From Allium sativum (Eukaryota > Streptophyta > Magnoliopsida > Asparagales > Amaryllidaceae), in contig CM060910.1 of NCBI GenBank assembly GCA_030737875.1, positions 246,048,427 through 246,112,426 of the forward strand: a DNA stretch of 64,000 nucleotides, written 5' to 3'. This document shows positions 35,488-47,128 of the stretch, one piece after another. A program made the position numbers and the translations under genes. Numbering within the stretch: position 1 is the first letter of the stretch; each line of letters opens with the position of its first letter. The notes under the pieces were generated by a model. That model was not told where the DNA came from and searched no databases. It worked only from the letters and a program-made list of their open reading frames with translations.

Positions 35488-38400
35488 GTTTTAAAATAGT
35501 ATGTGATTTTCGAATGTATAATATACCGATTTATGCCTAATTAGTAGTTAAAACCCCTAACTTGTTATTTATTCAAAGTGTAGTTTGTTAGCTTGATAAT
35601 AAAAGATCTGTGCCTAACAATATGTTTCAAACTTCCTAAGGAAACTAACGTGGGCCGATTTTATTGAACCCCGAATTTATAAAAAAAATTCAAGATACCA
35701 TTCCCTGATTAGTTGCAACTGGTTTGAGTTATTTTGTCATTGATGATGAAAATATTGGAAATGGCCAAACAGATAGTAGGCAAGTAGAATCTAACACTAG
35801 GTTTGAACCCACTATTAATGGGTCCTTACCATAATATTAGCCTAGGAAGCTAAGTTCTCATAGAAAACGCATTTACAAGTTATGTTTAAAAAGGTTTTTC
35901 CTACCTTAATATGGTCAGTAATGTATGACAATGTAATAAGCTTTTATTTAAAATTAGTAAACAAAATTTGTAAGTAAATTATGAATAAGGTTGAATTTGT
36001 CACCATAACCGTATACTAATTATAGCGTTATTGTATATTGTTAGAAGTCAACAAACCATATGAAGTTGGGACCATATCAACGAGCATAACATTCTGGAGT
36101 TGGAACGGACGATAGTGGAAGTAGTGAAAAATTAATTAAATTAAACATGTGTTTAATTTAATTAAAACGAACCACTGTGACGTCGAAAGGAAATTTAGGT
36201 GAGTTCAACTCACTCAATTTATCCCGTTTATATTTTATATAAATCGGGCTTTTATTTTGTGTGAAATGTTTTCTAATGATTGATGATGTGATGACTATTT
36301 GCTTGGATGCTGGATAATTTTAAATATTCATTGATTAAATTAAACGGTTGTTTAATTTGATAGAATAAAATCGTTATTTTAACGATTAGATTCCAAACAA
36401 GGTAACTTTCCTTGTTGGTTGCGTTTATAATAATACAAACGTATTAAATAAATAATTTAATGCTTGATTGGATGTTATTAGTTGTTGGCGACTGTTTTAG
36501 TCGAACTATTTATTCTATTTATCGGGATGAACCGATATATTGTTGTATTGAAAATGATATAACCATTTTGATGCAGGGGATGGACAGGTTGGAGGGATTC
36601 AACCGGATTCCTCAAATATATTGTTTACTTATGTGAACTGTTAATTAATCTGATTGATTGTTGATTGTTGAATGTTGACCCCAAACTCAACACAAAGTGA
36701 TATTAACCAATGGATGATATGGGTTGAGTAATTATCGGCGGATGGCCTATAAATGAAATGGTTTATAAAGGTTGATTTACCGTCAGGAAAATCAATAGCG
36801 AGAAAGTTATAAAAATTGTTTTACAACTAAAGACAAATTTTGAAATCTATTTGTAAAGATTTTTATTAACGAAAAGTTTATTAAAGGAATAAATATTTAT
36901 TATTTATTATTATTGAAGTTTATTCTGTTTTATAAGAAAATTAACCAAATGGTTAAGGAAGGAGTTAATTGTTTCAAATAACAATTAATTAAGATTATTT
37001 AATTTAATTAGATTATTAATTAAATTAAATAAGATTATTTAAATTGATTTTTAAATCAATTTAAAGGAAGGATTATATTAATTGTTTCAAATAAATAATT
37101 AATTTCAATTATTTAAATTAATTAGAATGTTAATTAAATCATTTGAAATTATTTACATTAATTTTATTTATTTATTTAAAGAAATAACTAAATGTTAATG
37201 ATTAACGAATTAACCTTGTTTTGAGTTAACTAAATCTACTACTTATCCAAAATTGATTATTGGACAATTACTGAATTTCATTTAAATAACATTAAAGGGA
37301 AGGTTAACTATTATAATAATAGTAAATTAATTGGTTTCTAAAAAGATTAGGGTTGATTATTATGTAATAATAATCCAAGTGATAAAAATCTGGGAATTAA
37401 GTACGTTAACTGGGAGTTTATGAAGTCATGCAGCCTTCTGTAATTTAACTGGAATAGTAAGCGAATTTATATGAACTCATATTTAGAATTCTATTGGTCG
37501 GATTTCTATAAATCCAACTTGGACAATTATAGGAGCAAGTTATAAATAGATTAATGTTATAAAAATCAAAACTGGTTCATATGGGATTTAAAAGCCTAAC
37601 AATGGGAAGATAGAGATGTTTAAATTGGGAAAGCTTGATTTTTGAATTGGGAAGAGGGTTTTCAAAGGATAATAGATGGAGTTAACCCATGTTTTAAAAA
37701 TTAAATAGAAAAGTTAGATATTTATTGAAATAAGATTTGTTGATAAACTTCTATCCATTCCGAAGATAAGAAGGTTGTCGTCTCAAGGTCTGAGAGGTAA
37801 ATAAAATACCCCAACTTGTAACGACTTCATGATTATCCAAGGATGATATTTGTTTAAAGACGATAGTGGTAAAGGAGATTAAAATAATATTTCCATAAGG
37901 GGAATATAGATTATAATTCAAAGAATTAAAAGTTGAATGATTTGATTTGGAAATAAGAAATGGGAAAGGGCGATAATTCAAATGTTTGGAGATTTATAAA
38001 TTTAATTAACAACTGTTTAAATAAAGAGGCCAAGTGACGTCGTATACTGAACAAATGAATCCACTTTAGTTCTATGGATGATGGTTGTTTATTTTGATAG
38101 GTAAAACACCGACTATCAAAATTTGTCTAAGCCGATTATTGGTACGGAAAGACCAGGATTGAAATTATATTCGAAAACTATTCCGACCAGAAAATGCGTA
38201 AACGACAGAATATCAGAAGATGGTCGAGATGGAGCATTGAAGACCGTGGATCTTCATAAGTGGAAGGATCGTTTGTTGAATTTCTCTAGCTAGATACCAG
38301 AGGTTTTTATACTATGATTTGGCCGTGAGTGGGATTTCTGGGATTTGCAAGGACTGCTCGCTACTGATCTTTTGGATGTGGTAGGAGGGTGCCTTCGGTT

Positions 38401-39583
38401 CATCTTATTCCTAGATGACTTGTATGGACAAATGTTTGAAAGAGTATTTCCAGATGGTCACGTACATTGATTTCTTCAAACGTGCCCAATGTATTTTTGA
38501 GGTCGTCAATTAGTGATTTGACAGATCTGACGATGTGACATTCAAAGTGAATGGTGATCAAATGTTCTAAAAGATAAATGTAGCCTTAAGCCTCATCAAC
38601 CAGGAAATGACAGAAATCGGGCAGGTAGCATGGCTAGGTGGGTCATTCCCAAGCAGGGTGTATTGTCACCATCTAGAGAACATTCATATTTGTTGCTTCT
38701 TTTCATTTATGTATCTCCCGTGAATTTCGGCGGTCGCGACAAAAGCCAATAGGTGACAATATATTCGATACACTCAAGTTAAATGAGTGGTCGGTCATGT
38801 GTGGCCAGGTTGCAAGATGTTCTTGTTGAACTCTAGTGTATTTCCCTCTAGAGTACACTAATCGGAAGGTGGTCTCATACCTTGTCTAGTTGGAATCCAA
38901 TCTCCAATAAGAGCCCCATAGTTTTTGATTATAGACTATATATGTGGAACATGAGATGCAAGCGTTCTTCTATTTGGTTATTTATTTGATGGACACTATC
39001 ATAATATCACTGGATTTTGATATCAAAAGTAGTTTAGGTTATAGTAAGGTAAAAAATCGTCTGTGTTTATGTGTGGGCTGGACTTACTGTTATCCTTTTC
39101 TTTAAAAAATGATTTTTTGGACTTTAAATCGATATGGATGTGTTTTAAACTTAATAAGTTTTTCTCACGCTGGTTCACTAGACTGATCCGTGGCGTTTGT
39201 ATCTCGGGTCAGCCCGAGTACAGGTTCAGGCTATCGGATGCTGTGAAGTTCAGGGACGAACTAGAGGAGTTCAGACGTACGATATTATCTAACATTTATT
39301 CCGCCGACAGGTTATTATAACTGTTCAGTTAGTCTGCTGTACTCTGATGAATGTAAGTATTTATGTAAAATTATTTATAAAGTTTTATTTCTGTATTATA
39401 TTTTGTTTCGCTGCGATGTGAGACTCTGTGTGTTGGTTCTTCTTCTTATTCTTCTATTCTAATATTTCTTTCTTTCTTTTCTCATCCTCTAACTTCTTTC
39501 TTCTAGCTTACTGGATGTTTGATACTCGAGTTTGGACAAGGGTTGGATTAAAATTCGAGCGTCGAATTTTCCCGTCCAATACA
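35488..39583 (+). mobile_element. Giant LTR E, right half
   Basis: It shares order and sequence with the D LTR read on the minus strand: TTTAGGTGAGTTCAACTCAC at 36195-36214 matches D at 44310-44330; the Pro-rich AT block follows; 38880-39060 (AATCCAATCTCCAATAAG, ATGCAAGCGTTCT, AGTTTAGGTTATAGTAAGGT) is about 85 percent identical to D at 40390-40560. It ends in CCAATACA near 39583, where protease-gene sequence begins. No interior or partner LTR of E is in the window, so it may be a solo LTR. It contains a donor-like site (36196-36203) and an acceptor-like CAG (39221-39223). Confidence 0.65.
36840..37330. repeat. TTAATTAA-rich low-complexity block in E
   Basis: Repeated combinations of AATTAATT, ATTTAAAT and AAGGA with almost no G or C. 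It occupies the same relative place as the AATTC-rich block of D, suggesting that this stretch of the giant LTR drifts quickly by local repetition. Confidence 0.75.
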
Positions 39584-39861
39584 TACTAAAATGAGAAAAA
39601 AAACAAAAGGAAAATAAAAAATTATGAGCTTTTCAAGGAATTGCCTGATGACGAACAGAAGTTCATAATAGATTACTTCAACAAAGTTGGTGATGTTAAG
39701 TAAGCTTATATACTTTTTAAATTATATACTTTATAAATTAATAAAAACAAATTTCTTAAATTATAACTTTGTTTACTTTATAGTGTAGAGATTTACAATT
39801 CAAACGACGAAAACAATATTGTCATAAATAAGGATATGATTAAAGAACTGATTTTCGTTGA

Positions 39862-39866
39862 ATTTG
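39862..39866 (+). repeat. Left target-site duplication of element D
   Basis: ATTTG immediately before the LTR start TGTAGTGGCC, identical to 53290-53294. Removing D and one copy restores an uninterrupted exon frame. Confidence 0.95.
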
Positions 39867-40236
39867 TGTAGTGGCCCGCAAATCCGTGCTATCTGAGTTG
39901 ACTAAATACACCACACGTCCAACCCAAATAACACAGAAATACGACTCATTATTAGAAAGAAGTTAGAGGGTGAGAATAGATAAGATAGAAAACTTAGAAT
40001 AGAAGAAAACAAAGATCACAAACTCACAGCGGAACGAATAAAATATATTATATAACATAAGCTTCGAAATACAAATCTGTTTTGTACATATATACATACC
40101 ATCATCAGAGTACCCATAACATTTGATCCAGCGAAAGTAATTCTAAATAACTAACGTTGAAGCCTGCTGCTTCAAGCTCCTTCAAGGGTATCTGTAAAAG
40201 CCTGAAACACTTGACTGCCCGTACAAATTTGGGCAC

Positions 40237-40275
40237 CCAAGAGTTTAGGGAAAACAAAACAAAACAAACTCTGGG
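40237..40275 (-). other. Conserved LTR hairpin (D)
   Basis: CCCAAGAGTTT pairs with AAACTCTGGG around a loop of AAAAC repeats. The twin is at 47501-47539, where the loop has one change. See also C (913-939) and A (34995-35028). Confidence 0.6.
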
Positions 40276-42529
40276 TCAGTCATGGGACTGGTGTGAGTAA
40301 ACTCCAACCACTTGTTTAACTTTTTAAAATCCTTTCAAAAGAAAAGGTAATAGTAAGACCAGCCCACACATAAAAACGGACGGTTTTTACCTTACTATAA
40401 CCCAAAAACACTTTGATACAAAAATCCAGTGATATTATAATAATGTCTACATCAAGTAAATAACCAAATAGCAGAACGCTTGCATCTCACGCTCCACATA
40501 TATTATAAGATCAAAAACCGCATGGCGCTTATTGGAGATTGGATTTCCAACATGACAAGGTATGGAACCACCTTCCGCTAGTGTATCTCTAGAGGCGAAT
40601 ACACCTGGGTTCAACAAGAACGTCTTGCAACCCGGCCCACACATGACCGACCACTCATTTCGCTTGAGTGTATCGAATGTATATCACCAACGGTTGGACT
40701 CAAACCACCGTTTCCCGAATGGGCAGAATCGATAGATTTAGAAACAAAAGAAATTTCTCTAGATAGGTGATTATACACCCTAATGGGTGCGACCCACATA
40801 GCCATGCTGCCTGCCCGATTTTTGTCCTTTCCCGGTTGTTGAGGCCTGAGGCTACGAATACTTACCATTCCTTGATAGCACAATCACTTTGAATGCCACA
40901 TTGTCAGATCCGTTAATCACTAGTTAAGTTTGCACAAATATTCTGGATATTATGCTAAGGGATAAATCCGTTGCAACCATATACATTCGTACAGACCAAC
41001 CCAATTGATCATTGGAAATACTTTGTCAGACATTCGTCCATTTACGTTCGTTCTGGGATTGAACGACACCGAAGGCACTATTTCTATTAATAGAAAAGCC
41101 CTTGCACTTTACTCCGTCTTCAATATATTCAGCATACTTGGTTTGCAACGCTTATGCCGATACGGAGTGGTTCTTCGGATAATAATCCAACCGGTCTCTC
41201 CATATTGACAACGATGGTCAAAAACTTCGATAGTCTGTGATTTAACTATCGAATAAAAACAAGTGTTCATCCAACATATCAAACAAATCACTGGGCCCTT
41301 TAATTAACATTTCATTAATTAAATTTCTTCTATATTCTCTCAATCAATATTTGTTAGCCAAATATTTTCAATAATCATCTCGGCCTCTTATGTCATTTGG
41401 AAAACGTTTCCAAACATTAACTTCTTTTATTTTCTATATATTAGAAATATCTCTATTTGCAATTGGAAACAATTCCAATCACTTATCTCTATCCCTTTTT
41501 GCTTACAACATTCGATTTTTATATTCATTTTCCTATCGAATTCAATACGTCGATACAATGATTTCTAATTATCAAAATATCTTAAAAATATTCTAACTCC
41601 TTAAATTTCCGGAAAATTTCGCCATAACCTCCCCTGTATCGGGAGCATCGGGAAATTTCAAATAGCTTCCTGGTATCTTCCTCAATCAAAAAGAAAAAGG
41701 AAAAAGCCAAGCGGCTTGCCGATACGGCGCATAAAACCCATATATGAATTTAAACATGTACCTTTTTGTCGGGCACATAAATAAAAATCTTCATATACTC
41801 CATCCCATATCTGTTCAACAACTGTTCACCTGTTTCTAATTCAATTCAACTCAATCCATTCGTTGAATTCAATTTTGAATCGTTTGAATTCAGTTTCGCT
41901 CAATTATTCTTTAATTAGCCTTTTTGCCTATTTCACTTCTTTGTTTGAACATAACATGTTCAAATAAAATGTTTAACTTGCCCCCGACCAAATTGAATTT
42001 CAATTTCAATTCTAGTTTCCTTTTTGATTTCGAATATAAATTTTCAAATCGAATTTACTTATTCAAAGCCCAATATTAATTCGAAATCTCATTAACTAAT
42101 TCCCGTTCAAATTAGTTAATTCTATTCAATAATCAAAAATCAGATTTCTATTTCAAAATCAAATTCACTACTTCACTTGAGTTCACATATAATTACAACT
42201 CAGAATCTGACATTTTCTAAATAGAAATTTCGATTTTTATTTGCTTAAAATCCTTTGATTTAATTAAATAAACCGTTATGGTTTTATAATGGTTCTGGCG
42301 CTGTTTTTCTGAAAATTTGATTTTGACATAACTCAAAATCTATACGACGAAATTCAGATTTTTCTCTTTCATTAGAAAACTATTTTCAAACCGGTCCTGA
42401 CGTTTCTTATTTCGAAGAATTCCGATTTCAATTGCGTTCTGTATACTCAATTGAAGTTCGAATCGCCAATTTACGAACTGCAGCGCTGCGGCGAGTTCGT
42501 TTTAATTATATATATAAACTTTTTAAACT

Positions 42530-43830
42530 TCTTAAAAATGAATTCAACTTCGTTTTAGCCTTATTTGAATTCCTCGATTCAAATTCCAATCTCACTTTTG
42601 AATTCTATATTTCAAATCCCAATTCCTTTTCAAATTCAATATTTGAATTTCTATTTGAATTCCCTATATTCAAATTTGATGTTTGAATTCATTTGAATTC
42701 TCTTATTCAAATTCTATATTTAAATTCCATTTGAACTGCTATAATCCAATTTCTATACTTGAATTCTATTGGAATTCAAATATTCAAACTCCTTTTTAAA
42801 TTCTATATTTGAAATTCCATAGTTTAAAACTCATTTGAATTTCATATTCAAATCCCATAGATTAAATCTTATTTGAATTCAATTTGAATCTCTTATATTC
42901 AAATTTCATTTTCCTTTTCCATTTGAATTCTAATATTCAAATTCATCTCCAATCCCATTTGAATTCTAATATTCAAACTCATTATTAACGCCATTTGAAT
43001 TCCTTCACTCAAATCCATTTGAATTCCCTTGAATTCAAATTCCATTTCAAAACCATTTGGATTTCCTATTTTGAAATCCTATTTGAAATTCTATTTCCAA
43101 TTCTACTTTGAAATCCTATTTTCAAAGTTTATTTCAAATTCTATTTTGAAATCTCATATTCAAATTTCTACTTGAATTTCTGTATTCAATTCCATGTTCA
43201 AATTCAATACTCGAATTTCTATTTCAAATCTCTATTCAAATTTCATATTTAAATTCCATTCAAATCTCTATTCAAATTTCACATTTGAATCCTTCTTTGA
43301 AATACTATATTCCAAATTCTATTCAATTCTTCTTTGAAATTCTATATTTCAAATTCTATTTTGAAATTCTACATTCAAATCTCTTTATTCGAATTTCTTT
43401 ATTCGAATTCCTTTGAATTCAAATTTCATTTTAATTTCTTGAATTCAAATTCTATTTTTCCATTCTAATTTCGTCTATTCAAATTCTATTTGAACTTCTA
43501 TTTGAATTTCTAATATTCAATCCCTTTTTAAAATTCAAATATTTAAACTCCCTTTTAAAATTCAAATGTTATACTCAAATTTCATTTGAGTTATATATTT
43601 AAAAATTTCATTTCACATCCTGTTTTGAAATTTCATTTCAAATTCAAATTTCACCCTTGTATTTCTATTTCTGAATTATCGAATGATAATTCTTTTTACT
43701 TCATTTATAACTTCGTTATAAAGAACTATTTCTAAACTTCGTTAAAAAGAAACTACTTGTTTTATTTTTTCAAAAACAAGTTTATATTTCATTTCCATTT
43801 AAAATTCAAATTCTATTAAAAAATAGAATT
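42530..43830. repeat. AATTC/TTCAAAT quasi-repeat block in D LTR
   Basis: About 1.3 kb made almost wholly of shuffled TTTGAATTC, ATTCAAATT and CTATTT words with no fixed period. EcoRI sites (GAATTC) are densely repeated. The right-hand LTR has the same block at 49790-51090. No coding or family signature. Confidence 0.9.
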
Positions 43831-45348
43831 TTTCCTTTTTAAATCTCAATATCCTTTCACGATATTTTTAAATACCATTACTTAAGCCCAGTGATATTTA
43901 AACACACAAAGCAACAAATTATTTATTTTTCTAACACATCATATATAATAATATATATGCAAACAAATAACAAACAGATAATATATTTTTGAGGAATCCA
44001 GTTGGATTCCTCCAACCTGTTTTTCCTGCATCCACAGATGTTAGCACATAAATAATACCCATTCTGCTTCGTGGCAGAATATCGCGGTATAGAAGGTCAT
44101 CCACTAATCATAGCGTGGGGCGTATAGGGTAATCATCCGCTATGAAACTGCGGGCATCCGCTAATGAGACTGCGGGAATCCAACCAACCAATCAACCCAA
44201 TATATATATATAATAGCCTAAATAACTAATATATATATAACAACCAGAAAACATGCACACAAGCAACAAACAATTATTTTTAATGAAATAAAAATAATTC
44301 TAAAGGTGAGTGAGATTTACTCACCTGATTTTCTTTCCTGAGTATCCTGTTAATTTGCATATCGTCGCAACTGCGAAATCCACTCAACTTGATTCATGAT
44401 TTTTCCTTGATTCATTCTACGGTTTACATCGTATTATTAGTTAACATGATTATCTACTTAAAATCAATTAAATAAAAATACAGGGTTATTTAACTAACTA
44501 ACTTAGTTGAGCCTTTAATATGATATTCCTTAATTAAAGAGACCATTATATTTACTTAAATGAATTTAAGCAAAGATTTACCTAAAAACAAATTCCGAAC
44601 TAAATCAAAATTTCATATTTAAATGATTAGTCTATAAATTTTATCCCTTCTATATACGTTTTTACCATTTCTTTAATCAGTTAATGATGATCTAAACTAA
44701 TATGCTTTAACTAGTTACCAATTTATAAATAAATCTTAAATAAAAACAAACAACAAAAATACCTTAATTGCAAACTTGTTCTTCCCTAAATTCCCAATAC
44801 CGAAATGATCCTCTTCCCAAATCCTTGCCATGGTTAAATTGTAGAACCACTGTTGTCATTTGAACACAATCTCAGACCCTGTTCTTCACTTCAGTCACAT
44901 TGGCCTTCACGCATGCATCATCCAGGAATTGCCTTCCTCGTCACCAGAAATACAGAGACCGACTCCTCCTCCATTGCCAACCAAACATCGACTTCCACTC
45001 GCTCATTATCAAGTCATCGCACCTACTCACATCGCGACTACCCCCTTTTGTGCTGCATCGCGACTCCCCGAACACCATGTCGAGTTGAACTCGCAAACCC
45101 CAAATCCTTCTTGCTGGAATCGAACTCCAGATTTGACATCGCTCCTTTTCACAAAATCGCAATTGTTCCCAAAGCTCAAAACGCCAGGTGACATCGCACC
45201 CCAACAGGCGCTACTTCCATTTCATCAGATTCGAATTCGTATTGATTTATTGGTATTTGATTTTCGAATTTGAATGGAAAAAGGAATCGAAGAGGAAGTG
45301 TTTTGCTGAGGGAAAAATGGCAAAAAAAAAAATGAAGGCCGATACTTG

Positions 45349-45356
45349 TTTATATA
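45349..45356 (-). promoter_or_regulatory. TATA box of D 3' LTR
   Basis: Minus strand CCTATATAAAC, about 670 bases from the LTR start and followed by a CT-rich leader. It is unchanged in the other LTR. It predicts that transcription starts near 45320 and that U3 is a small part of the LTR. Confidence 0.6.
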
Positions 45357-46025
45357 GGAAAGGAATTGGGAACAGTCAGTACACAACATTAATTTCATGT
45401 TTAGCTTTGCGTTGAAGGTTAGGGACAAAATTTTGAGCTCGAGAAGAACACTAGGTCTGCGGAATGAAACAGAGGTCGGCTTTGTTTAGTCATCTTAGGT
45501 CAGCTGATTAGGTTGTCTGATTTTTTTTTTTTTATTATTGATTTTATTTTAATTAAATAAATAAAATATCTCGTGGTCCTTGACTAGTAATCCCGAACCA
45601 CTATTCAACCGTGACGACTGACGATACCAGATTATAACGCTATCCTGGTCTAAATGAAGTAGTATCTAGAATTTTATTTTACGGTCTGCAGGAGATATTT
45701 AATTTAAATTAATGATTTAAACTAAATTTGATTTAAAAATATACTTCAATTCCAAGCAGTTAATTTTATTGAAAATAAATTAATATTATCGTTCTAATTC
45801 AATAGAATTTATATTAATCGATTGAATTGTCTCAATTCAGTTTTAACTCAACGTCAAATTATTTATCGTTCTAGTATTACGGCAATTCAATATATTCGAT
45901 ATCAAATCGTATATCGATTATTAACCCGATAAATTCCATAATAAAAATCCATTTATATTCGAATAAATATTTAAAACCATACTAAATATTTAAAATAAAC
46001 TGTTCAAAAATTCTGGGTCGTTACA

Positions 46026-46038
46026 TTCTTTCCCCCTT
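46026..46038 (-). other. Polypurine tract of element D
   Basis: Minus strand AAGGGGGAAAGAA directly before the LTR start TGTAACGACC. Confidence 0.88.
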
Positions 46039-47049
46039 AAAATAATTTCGTCCTCGAAATTGCTAAGGTAGGAAACATGGTACAAACTCATTACTTTTCA
46101 ACATATTCACTTATGTTGAAACTCAACTCCTCATATTTCAACAAATTAGCTCCAACCAAAACTTTTGGTCTTCACCTCTTTAATTCGAATGATCTACGAT
46201 CAATCCATTTATATCGAATCTATATTCCATTATACCTATTCAAATTGATTCTAGTTAATTGATTCATTTCAATCCATTTAACTGGCTTAAGTTAAATTCC
46301 AATTCCAGAATCCAAATCTCAGGGTTTTCTTTTCAAATTCTTTTGAAATCCCATAAATATATACATATATTTATTTTCATTTCAAATTCAAAACATTTGA
46401 AATTTCAAACCACTTGTTTTCTTTCAAAACAAATTTCCATCAAAAACTTTCTAAGGTAGCAATTCATCACTTAGAAACTCGGAAATGAACACTGATGATG
46501 TTGCAATCATCATCAGAATTATTTCCCAGCCACTGAAGTGAGTTCAGTGCTTTATCATTTCAAAATCCATGATTTTCTTTCAAATCCTTTAAAAACAAAT
46601 CTATAATATTTTAATATACTTTGAAAATAATTTTTCAACTTCCCAGGATTAGATTTTCAAATTCTGGTTTTAATTAAATTCTAATTCATCTCATTTGTAT
46701 ATTTAATTCCTATACAAATTCTATTTGGTTATAAATAACCATTGTAAGTTTACAATCTCATTTGATTATAAACTCAACATCCAATGCATCCATATAATAA
46801 TAATTCTAGAAAATTATTCTTTCTATATCAAAATAGAAATTTTGGGTAAAATTATTTCATTTACCCACTTGGAAACAATACCATGTTGTATTTTCTGTTC
46901 AAGTTTTTAGAAATCCCTATCGACTTCGTGGAGTCCCACGATTCGACCAGAATTCATAAACCACTCAACAGACTAGCCAACACAATATAAAACAACTTTT
47001 ATATCAACTAACAAATACGCTCTCTCGTATCTATATACTCAACTCATTC

Positions 47050-47068
47050 TAGGGCACTGCTGACCCTA
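47050..47068 (-). other. Primer-proximal RNA hairpin (D)
   Basis: Minus strand TAGGGTCAGCAGTGCCCTA. Compared with B, the fifth stem pair changes A-U to G-C with both sides altered, and the sixth becomes G-U. The flanks AGA and GAATGAG are the same. Confidence 0.7.
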
Positions 47069-47116
47069 TCTCTAATGAGCACATGCCACCAAAGCCTAGG
47101 TATTCGCTCAACCTAA

Positions 47117-47128
47117 GCTCTGATACCA
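47117..47128 (-). other. Primer binding site of element D
   Basis: GCTCTGATACCA on the plus strand; two bases separate it from the LTR edge at 47131. Initiator Met tRNA type. Confidence 0.93.

Larger units (their letters stand above)
39867..46025 (-). repeat. Element D 3' LTR (left copy)
   Basis: 6159 bp. From its 5' end on the minus strand: U3 of about 670 bp, TATA box (45356-45349), GC-richer leader (45350-44850), donor-like CAGGTGAGT (44327-44319), AATTC-rich block (43830-42530), diverged CGTTGGAT-type module (42430-42290), a module shared with B's interior (41900-41610), a region like C and E (41100-40380), hairpin (40275-40237), acceptor-like TTTTACAG (40199-40192). Frames inside it (for example 40611-40883 minus) are identical in both LTRs only because the LTRs are young. 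Confidence 0.95.

Noticed and set aside
40611..40883. Open frames identical in both D LTRs (for example 90 codons at 40611 and 47875, minus)
   Set aside because: Identity only reflects the near-identical LTRs; there is no domain, no codon signature, and related LTRs (E) do not keep the frame.
44853..45273. 137-codon plus-strand frame in the left D LTR as a captured gene
   Set aside because: It is broken by an indel in the right LTR, is antisense to D transcription, and falls in the GC-richer leader that every LTR of the clan has.
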